A DNA stretch of 11,801 nt, taken from the NCBI GenBank assembly GCA_949123685.1, contig CASBHZ010000088.1:1-11801 (forward strand), in the 5' to 3' direction. The translations under genes and the position numbers were made by a program. This DNA comes from an uncultured Bacteroidales bacterium. Lineage in GTDB: Bacteria > Bacteroidota > Bacteroidia > Bacteroidales > Muribaculaceae. The notes beneath the pieces are model-generated. The model was not told the origin of the DNA. It searched no databases and was given only the letters and a program-made list of their open reading frames with translations. Positions 1 to 6,709 of this stretch are shown one piece after another (the first letter of the stretch is position 1; every line of letters starts with the position of its first letter).

Positions 1-1628
1 TTGGCGCCCTCTCCGGAACCAAGATTGTCAGCCCCGAGACCATCGTTGGCGAAGTCATAGTTATTGGCGGAGAAACCTGAGTTCTGCCAATACTGGTATG
101 AATAACCCGCCATGGCACGGATATTATGATCCTTTATTCCGATATTATAATTAACAAGCCATTCAAGACTCATGCTACGGGCATTGTTAGCCGTACGGCT
201 TGCATATCCTTTCTTCTTTATCTTAAGGTTTTGATTCATTGTCGACGGTTCGAAATAACTGCCGTCGTTATTGTATTGATGATCGGCGAAAGTTATCTGA
301 GTAGACAGATTCTGACTGTATTTCGCGTTAGGAAGGAAAAGGGGAAGGAGATTAAGCTTGACGGTAGCATCCCAGTCAAGCACCTTCTCCTGGCTCTTGT
401 CTTGCACAAGATCTATCGATTCCATGGGATTCACGAAACCATTGACAGTTGAGAAGTCATAATACTTCCCGGGAACATTGGGATCCCACACAGGTGTGGT
501 CGGATTCGCCTCTATCGCGCGACGGAACACGTCATTATCGGCAAGTTTGCGATAGACGATACGTGGAGCGACATTCAAGGTCGCGTTAAACAAGCCGCCC
601 TTTGTGGCATGATTTATAGTGGCACGAGCACCGTATTCTTCACGGTTTCCACGTTTCTCCACGCCGTCTCCGTTGCGAAAATCTGCTGATACTCGGTAAT
701 TTGTATTGGCTCCACCTCCGCTGATTGTCAAAGTATGCGTCTGTTTGAAACCGGTTTGGGAAACCATATCGAAAAGATCATCATTACCTCCGAGATCCAC
801 TGCGGCATCACCGGAAGGAATACGCCAAGCCCTATATTCCTCAGCATTCATCATGTCAAGGTCACGGTTAGCCTTGTCCCATGAGAAAGTTCCAGAATAA
901 GTGGTATGCACCTTTCCATCCTGCGCACCTTTTTTGGTAGTGATGATAATCACACCATTGGAACCGCGTGTACCATAAATAGCGGATGCGGCTCCATCCT
1001 TCAGCACGTCGAAAGATGCTATATCATTCGGATTGATATTGGTAAGACTTGCTCCGGGCACACCGTCAAGCACGATCAACGGACCAAGACCAGCCTCGCG
1101 CGATGAAACGCCACGAATCTGAAGACTCGCAGCCGAGTTCGGGTCGGCGGCAGCCGTGTTGACAACCGAAAGCCCCGGCACTTTGCCCTGAATAAGCATA
1201 GACACGTCTGTCGACGCTATGGACTGGAAGTCTTTTGCACTGACATGAGACACTGCTGAGGTCAACTCTTTCTTATCCATGGTGCCGTAACCGATAACAA
1301 CTACCTCATCAAGCACCGTATTATCCTCCTCAAGCGTAATATTGATCACCGTGCGGTTCTCAATCTTAACAGTCTTTGTCTTATACCCGATATAGGAAAA
1401 ACGCATCTTGTCGTTACTTTTCGCCTCAATCGAGTATCTTCCGTCTATATCTGTCGAAGCCCCCTTATTGGTTCCTACAACAAATACACTCGCACCTATC
1501 AACGGCTCACCCGATGAGTCAGTCACGGTACCTGAGATTTTTTTCACCTGGGCGAACGCATGCGGCGACAGCAGCAACATTGCCACAAGAAGCACCATCC
1601 GTCCAAATGTTAAATTAAAAGGTTTCAT
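1..1628 (-). CDS. SusC/RagA-family TonB-dependent outer-membrane receptor (partial, N-terminal 542 residues)
   Basis: The open frame runs from ATG at 1626-1628 off the left edge without a stop, so the C-terminal part of the barrel is missing. SusC-type receptors import glycans or other nutrients across the outer membrane with a SusD lipoprotein partner, powered by TonB. Seen: a signal peptide (residues about 1-26, ending AFA-Q); a carboxypeptidase-regulatory-like beta domain (about 30-105) with GEPLIGASV and the DGRYSI turn; the TonB-box-like LDEVVVIGYG (106-115); and a plug domain with IRG (171-173), VLDGVPG (186-192) and the family hallmark DVLKDGAASAIYGTRG (207-222). Barrel strands follow. 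About 1000 residues is usual for the family, so roughly half is present. A susD-like gene is expected beyond the left edge. The substrate cannot be told from this part. The divergent regulator at 1878 is a candidate controller. Confidence 0.95.
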   Translation of the reverse strand, partial: MKPFNLTFGRMVLLVAMLLLSPHAFAQVKKISGTVTDSSGEPLIGASVFVVGTNKGASTDIDGRYSIEAKSNDKMRFSYIGYKTKTVKIENRTVINITLEEDNTVLDEVVVIGYGTMDKKELTSAVSHVSAKDFQSIASTDVSMLIQGKVPGLSVVNTAAADPNSAASLQIRGVSSREAGLGPLIVLDGVPGASLTNINPNDIASFDVLKDGAASAIYGTRGSNGVIIITTKKGAQDGKVHTTYSGTFSWDKANRDLDMMNAEEYRAWRIPSGDAAVDLGGNDDLFDMVSQTGFKQTHTLTISGGGANTNYRVSADFRNGDGVEKRGNREEYGARATINHATKGGLFNATLNVAPRIVYRKLADNDVFRRAIEANPTTPVWDPNVPGKYYDFSTVNGFVNPMESIDLVQDKSQEKVLDWDATVKLNLLPLFLPNAKYSQNLSTQITFADHQYNNDGSYFEPSTMNQNLKIKKKGYASRTANNARSMSLEWLVNYNIGIKDHNIRAMAGYSYQYWQNSGFSANNYDFANDGLGADNLGSGEGA

Positions 1629-1659
1629 AAAGATTTAGGTTAATTATTGTTTATTGATT

Positions 1660-1682
1660 TTGTGGTAAAATTATAACCACAA
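1660..1682. promoter_or_regulatory. Dyad TTGTGGT-n9-ACCACAA upstream of the susC-like gene
   Basis: A perfect 7-base inverted repeat with a 9-base A/T spacer is centred 43 bases upstream of the receptor start codon. Its size and position suit a repressor or activator site, or a small hairpin in the 5' leader. No TAnnTTTG promoter was found on the minus strand between 1629 and 1877, so the transcription start of the receptor is unknown and the two options cannot be separated. Confidence 0.4.
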
Positions 1683-1702
1683 CGTATAATTATCAATAGC
1701 AA

Positions 1703-1729
1703 GTAGTTGGCAGGTAGTTTTAAGTAGTT
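1703..1729. repeat. Three GTAGTT direct repeats at helical spacing
   Basis: GTAGTT occurs at 1703-1708, 1714-1719 and 1724-1729, spaced 11 and 10 bases apart, so the copies face the same side of the helix. The middle copy is part of CAGGTAGT (1711-1718), which recurs at 1798-1805. Such phasing is typical of cooperative binding sites. An operator role is inference. Confidence 0.4.
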
Positions 1730-1730
1730 C

Positions 1731-1764
1731 AATTAGCGCATTCGGGGGGGGTAATGCACTAATT
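1731..1764. repeat. 12-base inverted repeat enclosing an eight-G tract
   Basis: Arms AATTAGCGCATT (1731-1742) and AATGCACTAATT (1753-1764) match at 11 of 12 positions. The 10-base loop is C, eight G (1744-1751), then T. It lies in the A/T-rich gap between the divergent susC-like and regulator genes. It could be an operator, a hairpin, or a slippage-prone spacer. Confidence 0.5.
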
Positions 1765-1828
1765 ATCAATTTATTAGAAATTAAGTTAATTTAGAATCAG
1801 GTAGTGTTAATAAGAAGGATAGACCTCA

Positions 1829-1858
1829 TTGGGTATTAAAAAAATTATATTATCTTTG
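1829..1858 (+). promoter_or_regulatory. Bacteroidota-type promoter of the SusR-like gene
   Basis: TATCTTTG at 1851-1858 fits the Bacteroidota -7 element TAnnTTTG. TTG at 1829-1831 sits 19 bases before it, matching the -33 element and the expected spacing. Transcription would start near 1864-1867, leaving only about 11-14 bases before the ATG at 1878. CAGGTAGT (1798-1805) lies just upstream of the -33 element and could be a regulator site. Confidence 0.65.
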
Positions 1859-1877
1859 CATACAAATAAACTGAGAT

Positions 1878-3500
1878 ATGAATAAAATGAGAACGTTCCC
1901 AATATTTATGCTCCTTGTTTTGTTGACGACATCCCCTGTTTACGCCAAGCCTAAAAATGACCTTGCAAGTCTCGATTCCGTGCTTAGCATCAGGGACACA
2001 TTCCTCAAAAATAAAAAACGCAGAATAGACAGCATTAAATCCAGAATCCCGGTGAATGCCCCGATAATGGATAAGCTTAAAGGATACGACAGACTTTACG
2101 AGGAGTATCTGACCCTCAGTTTTGATTCGGCAATGAGATATATCAACTTGGCTGAAAAACTTGTTTCCGATACGGGAGACTACGATCTTAACGCAAAGGT
2201 GAGAATACACAAGTCAATGTCATATGCCACCTCCGGACATTTCAGTCAGGCAATCGATGAACTTAAGAAAATTCAATCTTCATGCCTGTCAGACACACTC
2301 CTTGAAAAGTATTATCAAGCATACCAATGGACTTACGGATTATGGGCGGAATATTCACAGGATAAGACATTTGCCCCTATTTATTATCGCAACAGCAAGA
2401 CATACCTGGATTCCCTTATCCAGGTAACTCCACGGAACACGTCTCTGTATAATTACAGGATTGCAGAAAAAGCATTAATGTTCAACCACGATTTTGAAAC
2501 GGCTAAAAAGAATTATCTAAAGGTTGTTGAGAAAGAACCTAAAAATTCTCGTCTATACGCCCAATCGGCATTCGCATTGGCACAGGCATATAACAACCTG
2601 CAAGACAGGGCAAACTACAGGAAATGGCTCATAAATGCAGCCATTTCAGATCAGATGATTCCCCTAAAGGAAAATCTTGCCTTGCAAGATGTGGCTCTAT
2701 TGATCAAGAATGAAGACGGCGATCTGGAACGCGCGAATGCATATCTCAACTATTCGCTGAATGATGCGCTGGAATACAACAACAGGCTGAGGATACTTGA
2801 AATCGGCAAGAAACTTCCAGCCATTGCAACGGCATATCAGGAAACTGTGTTGGCAAAAAACAAACAACTTCACCTGTATCTGGCAACAATCGTAATAATA
2901 GTGATAATACTGATCATCGCGATAGCGATAATCATAGAGCAAAAAAGAAAAATCAGGAACAGGAACGTGACTTTGTCTACATTCAACGACCAGCTTAAGG
3001 TATTCAATAAACAGCTACAGGAAACAAACCGCTCACGTGAGCAATACGTCAACCTCTTCCTTAACCTATGCGCGGGATATATCGATAAATACAATCGCCT
3101 GCAACTGACAGTGACATCGAAAGTGAAAGCGGGGCAATATAATGAGCTTCAAAAACTGCTTCAAGCGAACTCAAGACCTTCGGAAGCTGAACTGAGAGAG
3201 GTTTTCTTCAACTTCGATACAGCTTTCCTGCGGCTGTATCCGGATTTTATAAAGAATGTGAATACTTTGCTACAGCCCGACAAGGCAATATGCCCTAAAA
3301 GTAGTGAACTTCTGAACGCCAACCTCCGCATCCTTGCCCTGATCAGGATGGGAATTACAGACAGCACAAAAATAGCGACCCTCCTATTCTATTCTCAACA
3401 GACAATATTCAACAGGAGGACCGAAATGCGTAACCGGGCAATCAACCGCGATTCTTTCGAAAAAGAAATAATGGATATATGTCCGATATATCCGGAATAA
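1878..3500 (+). CDS. SusR-like membrane-anchored TPR/helix-turn-helix regulator (DUF6377-type)
   Basis: This 540-residue protein begins with a signal peptide (about 1-23, ending VYA). An all-helical TPR-like region follows (about 50-320; for example IHKSMSYATSGHFSQAIDEL and YAQSAFALAQAYNNLQD). One strongly hydrophobic transmembrane helix lies at 331-353, then a charged coiled coil (354-395). The C-terminal helical domain contains a LuxR-like helix-turn-helix (about 477-521) with LRILALIRMGITDSTKIA and SQQTIFNRRTEMRNRA. The layout implies a periplasmic sensor joined through the membrane to a cytoplasmic DNA-binding domain. From memory, Bacteroides SusR, activator of the starch system, has similar length and architecture. 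Lying divergent to a SusC gene, it probably controls that transport operon; the ligand is unknown. No SD sequence is visible, and ATG 1878 follows the promoter closely. Confidence 0.8.
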   Translation: MNKMRTFPIFMLLVLLTTSPVYAKPKNDLASLDSVLSIRDTFLKNKKRRIDSIKSRIPVNAPIMDKLKGYDRLYEEYLTLSFDSAMRYINLAEKLVSDTGDYDLNAKVRIHKSMSYATSGHFSQAIDELKKIQSSCLSDTLLEKYYQAYQWTYGLWAEYSQDKTFAPIYYRNSKTYLDSLIQVTPRNTSLYNYRIAEKALMFNHDFETAKKNYLKVVEKEPKNSRLYAQSAFALAQAYNNLQDRANYRKWLINAAISDQMIPLKENLALQDVALLIKNEDGDLERANAYLNYSLNDALEYNNRLRILEIGKKLPAIATAYQETVLAKNKQLHLYLATIVIIVIILIIAIAIIIEQKRKIRNRNVTLSTFNDQLKVFNKQLQETNRSREQYVNLFLNLCAGYIDKYNRLQLTVTSKVKAGQYNELQKLLQANSRPSEAELREVFFNFDTAFLRLYPDFIKNVNTLLQPDKAICPKSSELLNANLRILALIRMGITDSTKIATLLFYSQQTIFNRRTEMRNRAINRDSFEKEIMDICPIYPE

Positions 3501-3533
3501 AAAAGAGGGACAATGTCCCTCTTTTTTATTTTT
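3499..3533. terminator. Bidirectional intrinsic terminator between the SusR-like gene and ffh
   Basis: A perfect 13-base stem (3499-3511 and 3515-3527) with core GAGGGAC/GTCCCTC and an AAT loop is flanked by A-runs on the left and T-runs on the right. Each strand therefore ends in a U-tract after the hairpin. The left arm overlaps the TAA stop of the upstream gene. It serves both convergent genes. Confidence 0.92.
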
Positions 3534-3540
3534 AATATCT

Positions 3541-4884
3541 TTAGAAGCGGCGTCCGCCCTGTTGCTTCATCTGGCGCATCATCTTCATAGGATTCTTCAT
3601 TGAAGTCGCCATCTTCATCATCTTGCGGGTGTCTTCAAACTGTTTCAGCAACTTGTTCACATCTTGCAACGATGTGCCGGAACCTTTAGCTATGCGCTGA
3701 CGGCGAGTGCCCTTTATCACTTCCGGATTCTGACGCTCATAAGGAGTCATTGAATGAATTATCGCTTCAATACCCTTGAAGGCGTTATTATCGATATCAA
3801 CATCCTTGATCGCTTTGCCCACACCGGGAATCATTGCGGCAAGATCCTTGATGTTACCCATCTTCTTGATGTTCTCTATCTGTTTCAGGAAATCGTCAAA
3901 ATCAAATTTATTCTTCTTGATCTTCTCTTGAATCCTTTCAGCCTCTTTCTGGTCATAGATCTCTTGCGCACGTTTGGCAAGCTCCACGATATCTCCCATG
4001 CCGAGGATACGGTTAGCCATACCCTCCGGATTGAACTCTTGGATATCCTCAAGCTTCTCACCGGTGCCGACATATTTGATGGGCTTGTCAACCACCGCAC
4101 GAATTGAAAGCGCAGCACCGCCTCGGGTGTCACCATCAAGTTTCGTGAGAACCACACCATCGAAATCAAGACGGTCATTAAATGTCTTTGCCGTGTTGAC
4201 AGCGTCTTGACCGGTCATGGAGTCAACCACGAACAATGTTTCCTGAGGTCTGATCGCCTTCTTGATGCGCTCGATCTCATCCATCATCTCTTCGTCTACA
4301 GCGAGACGTCCCGCAGTGTCGACAATAACCAAATCAAGATGATTCGATTTTGCATGAGCAATGGCGTTAAGAGCGATCTGCACTGGATCCTTGCTGTCTT
4401 CTTCCGTATAGACAGGGACATCGATACTTGCAGCGAGCACTCTCAACTGTTCACGGGCGGCAGGACGATAAACGTCGGCACCGACAAGCAACGGACGTTT
4501 CCCTTTCGCAGATTTAAGCTTGCGCGCAAGCTTACCCGCGAAAGTAGTCTTACCGGCACCTTGCAGACCTGACATCAGTATCACCGCCGGATTTCCGTCA
4601 AGATTCAAAGGAGCTTCCATACCTCCCATCATCTCCGTCAGCTCATCGTGAACAATCTTCACCATAAGCTCCTTCGGCTTCAGGGCGTTGATAACGTTCT
4701 GACCCATGGCTTTCTTTTTAACCGTGTCAGTGAACGTTTTAGCAACCTTATAGTTTACGTCGGCATCAAGGAGCGCTCTGCGCACATCCTTCAAGGTCTC
4801 GGCAACATTGATCTCGGTGATCTTGCCCTCACCCTTCAATATTTTGAATGAACGCTCAAGGCGTTCCGATAAATTCTCAAACAT
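3541..4884 (-). CDS. ffh: Signal recognition particle GTPase Ffh
   Basis: Ffh binds 4.5S RNA and signal sequences of nascent chains and docks with FtsY to deliver ribosomes to the Sec translocon. The 447-residue protein is of normal length. Seen: the helical N domain (about 1-95); the G domain with P-loop GLQGAGKTT (106-114), VGADVYRPAAREQL (134-147), DTAGR (189-193) and TKLDGDTRGGA (247-257); and the M domain (about 330-447) with IPGVGK and GTRRQRIAKGSGTS. The latter motif belongs to the RNA-binding helix-turn-helix. A methionine-rich tail follows (MMKMATSMKNPMKMMRQMK). The start ATG at 4882-4884 gives the standard MFENLSERL opening. No clear promoter is visible in the 261 bases upstream, which consist mostly of repeats; read-through from panC-panD is possible. 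Confidence 0.98.
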   Translation of the reverse strand: MFENLSERLERSFKILKGEGKITEINVAETLKDVRRALLDADVNYKVAKTFTDTVKKKAMGQNVINALKPKELMVKIVHDELTEMMGGMEAPLNLDGNPAVILMSGLQGAGKTTFAGKLARKLKSAKGKRPLLVGADVYRPAAREQLRVLAASIDVPVYTEEDSKDPVQIALNAIAHAKSNHLDLVIVDTAGRLAVDEEMMDEIERIKKAIRPQETLFVVDSMTGQDAVNTAKTFNDRLDFDGVVLTKLDGDTRGGAALSIRAVVDKPIKYVGTGEKLEDIQEFNPEGMANRILGMGDIVELAKRAQEIYDQKEAERIQEKIKKNKFDFDDFLKQIENIKKMGNIKDLAAMIPGVGKAIKDVDIDNNAFKGIEAIIHSMTPYERQNPEVIKGTRRQRIAKGSGTSLQDVNKLLKQFEDTRKMMKMATSMKNPMKMMRQMKQQGGRRF

Positions 4885-4900
4885 ATCTTTTATGTGGTTA

Positions 4901-5100
4901 GGCTTTAGGTCTTAGGCTTTAGGCTTTAGATTTGCATACAAAATCAAACGCCTGCATCCTGAACTTATCGCCATTATTATTATGAGGCTTTAGGTCTTAG
5001 GCGTTAGGCTTTAGATTTGCATACGAAATCAAACGCCTGCATCCTGAACTTATCGCCATTATTACTATGAGACTTTAGGTCTTAGGCGTTAGGCTTTAGA
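4901..5100 (+). repeat. 85-base tandem repeat, 2.35 copies, upstream of ffh
   Basis: Copy 1 (4901-4985) and copy 2 (4986-5070) differ at 3 of 85 positions. A third partial copy covers 5071-5100. Each begins with a heptamer array (TTAGGCT-like units ending TTAGATTTGC) followed by about 50 bases of unrelated sequence that includes GCCTGCATCC. Together with 4896-4900 this accounts for almost the whole gap on the panD side of ffh. No open reading frame or RNA gene was recognised in it. Confidence 0.93.
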
Positions 5101-5146
5101 ATATTTGGCTCGCAAATCTAAAGCCTAAAGCCTAACACCTAAAGCC
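5071..5146. repeat. 30-base inverted repeat made of opposed heptamer arrays
   Basis: Arm 5071-5100 pairs with 5117-5146 at 27 of 30 positions around a 16-base loop. The loop can extend the pairing with TTTG (5104-5107) and CAAA (5113-5116). It lies immediately downstream of panD on the minus strand, and its outer edge includes the first base of the panD stop triplet. A strong hairpin in panD mRNA is expected. There is no U-tract, so it is not a standard intrinsic terminator; 3'-end protection or attenuation before ffh is possible. Confidence 0.8.
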
Positions 5147-5150
5147 TAAA
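5113..5150 (-). repeat. Heptamer array at the panD 3' end
   Basis: Read on the minus strand, units run TTAGGCT, TTAGGTG, TTAGGCT, TTAGGCT and end TTAGATTTGC. The array starts within the last panD codons, and the panD TAG stop (5146-5148) is the TAG of its first unit. Unit order and terminal sequence match the arrays at 4901, 5506 and 11682. Confidence 0.88.
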
Positions 5151-5490
5151 CCCTATTATCCTTATCCGGAAAAATTACCTTAGGCTTCAGTTCTTTCGCC
5201 TCCTCCGGAGTGACATGTGCATAAGCCATGATAATGACTATATCTCCGGGCTGCGCTTTGCGAGCAGCAGCACCGTTCAAACAGATAACGCCACTGCCCG
5301 GTTCTCCTTCGATCACGTATGTGTCAAACCGCTCACCATTGTTATTGTTGACGATCCAGACACGCTGTCCTGGCAGAATTTCGGCAGCATCAAGCAAACG
5401 TTTGTCAATCGTGATGCTTCCTATGTAATTAAGATTCGCCTCTGTCACTGTGACCCGGTGAATCTTCGATTTCATCATCTCTATCAACAT
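5146..5490 (-). CDS. panD: Aspartate 1-decarboxylase proenzyme PanD
   Basis: PanD makes beta-alanine from L-aspartate for pantothenate synthesis. It is a small cytoplasmic tetramer that self-cleaves at a Gly-Ser bond to generate its pyruvoyl cofactor. The cleavage site is YIGSI with Gly24-Ser25, the same numbering as in E. coli, which supports the ATG at 5488-5490 over the internal Met5/Met6. Also present are active-site Tyr58 in [21 protein letters not shown] (71-86) and the C-terminal PKVIFPD. At 114 residues it is slightly short for the family (about 115-130). Its final codon and stop run into a heptamer repeat array. It lies 44 bases after panC in the same direction, almost certainly on the same transcript. 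Confidence 0.96.
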   Translation of the reverse strand: MLIEMMKSKIHRVTVTEANLNYIGSITIDKRLLDAAEILPGQRVWIVNNNNGERFDTYVIEGEPGSGVICLNGAAARKAQPGDIVIIMAYAHVTPEEAKELKPKVIFPDKDNRV

Positions 5491-5505
5491 AATGCTAAAA
5501 TATAA

Positions 5506-5546
5506 TCTAAAGCCTATAGCCTAACACCTAAAGCCTAAGACCTATA
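5506..5546 (-). repeat. Heptamer array filling the panC-panD junction
   Basis: On the minus strand the units are ATAGGTC, TTAGGCT, TTAGGTG, TTAGGCT, ATAGGCT and TTAGATT. The array covers the last panC codons, its TAG stop (5535-5537) and most of the 44-base gap, stopping 15 bases before the panD ATG. It is the same family as the arrays at 4901, 5113 and 11682. Confidence 0.88.
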
Positions 5547-6392
5547 CTCAATATTATCAATCAGACGCACATCTCCGCAATATACGGTAATGCATCCTAC
5601 AATCCATGGACTTTCCTCCCATTCCTCAACAGGTAGCAATGTCCTCGCGTCAACTATCTCGAAATATTCCACCTTCATGAATGGCACAGCATCAATACGT
5701 TCAACTACGGTGTCATGAGTAGCTCTAACGCTATGTTCCTTGGAATATTCCACACTATATTTCAATGCCTTGTGAATTTCTGGAGCTACAGCCCTCTGTT
5801 CGGGAGTGAGCAATGCGTTACGGCTCGACAATGCCAACCCGTCATCGGCACGCTTGATGGGGCAAGCCACAATCTCCACATCTATTCCCTCCGTCTTGAT
5901 CATATTCCGTATAACCGCGATCTGCTGGAAATCCTTTTCCCCGAAATATGCCCTGGTAGGACGACACAGACGGAACAGGAGACTCACAACCTGAGCCACA
6001 CCCTGAAAATGACCCGGACGGAAGCGACCTTCCATCACCTCGGCGGCTGTGCCAAGCTCAAACTCATGGCGCGGCTGCGCCTCGGGACCACCAGGATACA
6101 TCTCCTCTACAGAAGGGGCAAAGACAGCCGTGACTCCCGCCTCTGCAAGCAATTTGAAGTCGTCTTCCTCCTTGCGCGGATATGTGGCGAGATCTGTGGG
6201 ATTATTGAATTGAGTCGGATTGACAAACGCGCTCGCAATCACGCATGGATTCTCGTTAACGGCACGCTCTACGAGAGAAAGATGACCGGCGTGCAACGCT
6301 CCCATAGTAGGCACAAGACCTATCGCATTACCATGTTCTTTTTGCAGCTCCACGAAATCAAGGAGTTCCGCAACCTTTCTGATTATTATCAT
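5535..6392 (-). CDS. panC: Pantoate--beta-alanine ligase (pantothenate synthetase) PanC
   Basis: PanC joins pantoate and beta-alanine with ATP to form pantothenate, via a pantoyl-adenylate, in the cytoplasm. At 285 residues it has normal length. Seen: the HIGH-type nucleotide motif PTMGALHAGHLSLV (28-41), FVNPTQF (56-62), EGRFRPGHFQGVAQVV with the pantoate-binding region, YFGEKDFQQ, and the KMSKS-like segment DDGLALSSRN. The start ATG at 6390-6392 gives the usual short beta strand before PTMG. It is followed closely by panD, which supplies its beta-alanine substrate; panB and panE are not in the window. The last codons (Tyr-Arg-Ser-stop) coincide with the beginning of a heptamer array. Confidence 0.97.
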   Translation of the reverse strand: MIIIRKVAELLDFVELQKEHGNAIGLVPTMGALHAGHLSLVERAVNENPCVIASAFVNPTQFNNPTDLATYPRKEEDDFKLLAEAGVTAVFAPSVEEMYPGGPEAQPRHEFELGTAAEVMEGRFRPGHFQGVAQVVSLLFRLCRPTRAYFGEKDFQQIAVIRNMIKTEGIDVEIVACPIKRADDGLALSSRNALLTPEQRAVAPEIHKALKYSVEYSKEHSVRATHDTVVERIDAVPFMKVEYFEIVDARTLLPVEEWEESPWIVGCITVYCGDVRLIDNIEYRS

Positions 6393-6501
6393 TTTCTACA
6401 GTTTTCAAGTTTACACTGCAAACATCAAGATTCAGCCGTTTAACCAAACAGTCTCTTATCGATTAATGTCCGTGAAACTTCAGCATTGTTTTTTCGACCT
6501 G

Positions 6502-6509
6502 CAAAATTA
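6502..6509 (-). promoter_or_regulatory. Candidate -7 element for panC-panD
   Basis: Read on the minus strand, TAATTTTG fits TAnnTTTG and is followed by CAG. No clear -33 TTG lies at the expected spacing. It would give a panC leader of roughly 100 bases. Confidence 0.45.
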
Positions 6510-6634
6510 CGAAAAACTTGCTAATTTCTAAATTTTTTACGCCAATATCGGCAAATATCATAAATTTCACATATTTTAAGGAGCCAAAACATCGCCTAAA
6601 CAGCTCAAACGCCATCAATCTCGATTTTTTTTAT

Positions 6635-6642
6635 TAACTTTG
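6635..6642 (+). promoter_or_regulatory. Candidate -7 element for the four-gene plus-strand cluster
   Basis: TAACTTTG, followed by CA, is a good match to the Bacteroidota -7 element TAnnTTTG and follows a T-run. A -33 TTG at 19 bases is not obvious. Transcription would start near 6648-6652, leaving a leader of about 60 bases before ATG 6710. Confidence 0.6.
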
Positions 6643-6709
6643 CATCCGCTTAATGTCTCCATTAATAAGATTGTTAAACGAGTGACATTAGGCACGCAAA
6701 CCGAACAGT

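Larger units (their letters stand above)
6393..6709. promoter_or_regulatory. Divergent intergenic region panC / GT5-like gene
   Basis: These 317 bases are A/T-rich and hold no convincing gene. They contain one candidate -7 element in each direction (listed separately) and, in the plus-strand leader, a loose dyad TAATGTC (6651-6657) / GACATTA (6684-6690). No riboswitch or structured RNA was recognised. Confidence 0.6.

Noticed and set aside
126..1638. Several plus-strand open frames of 64-108 codons across the left end
   Set aside because: All are antisense to the continuous SusC-like frame on the minus strand.
4885..5145. Small RNA such as 4.5S RNA (ffs) next to ffh
   Set aside because: The gap is explained by the repeat arrays and the duplicated spacer. 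The SRP RNA tetraloop hairpin was not recognised.
4896..5150. Possible CRISPR array
   Set aside because: The repeats are 7-base units and 85-base blocks with near-identical spacers and mixed orientation. There are no unique spacers of constant length and no cas genes.
4896..5150. Telomere-like repeat (TTAGGC resembles nematode telomeres)
   Set aside because: The arrays are short, interstitial, imperfect, have a 7-base period and sit between bacterial genes, so the resemblance is coincidental.
5715..6443. Plus-strand open frame (242 codons) opposite panC
   Set aside because: It is antisense to panC, whose catalytic motifs are intact, and has no recognisable protein features or promoter.
6651..6690. 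TAATGTC/GACATTA dyad in the leader of the plus-strand cluster as a riboswitch or attenuator
   Set aside because: There are only 7 pairs with a 26-base loop, no conserved motif and no U-tract.
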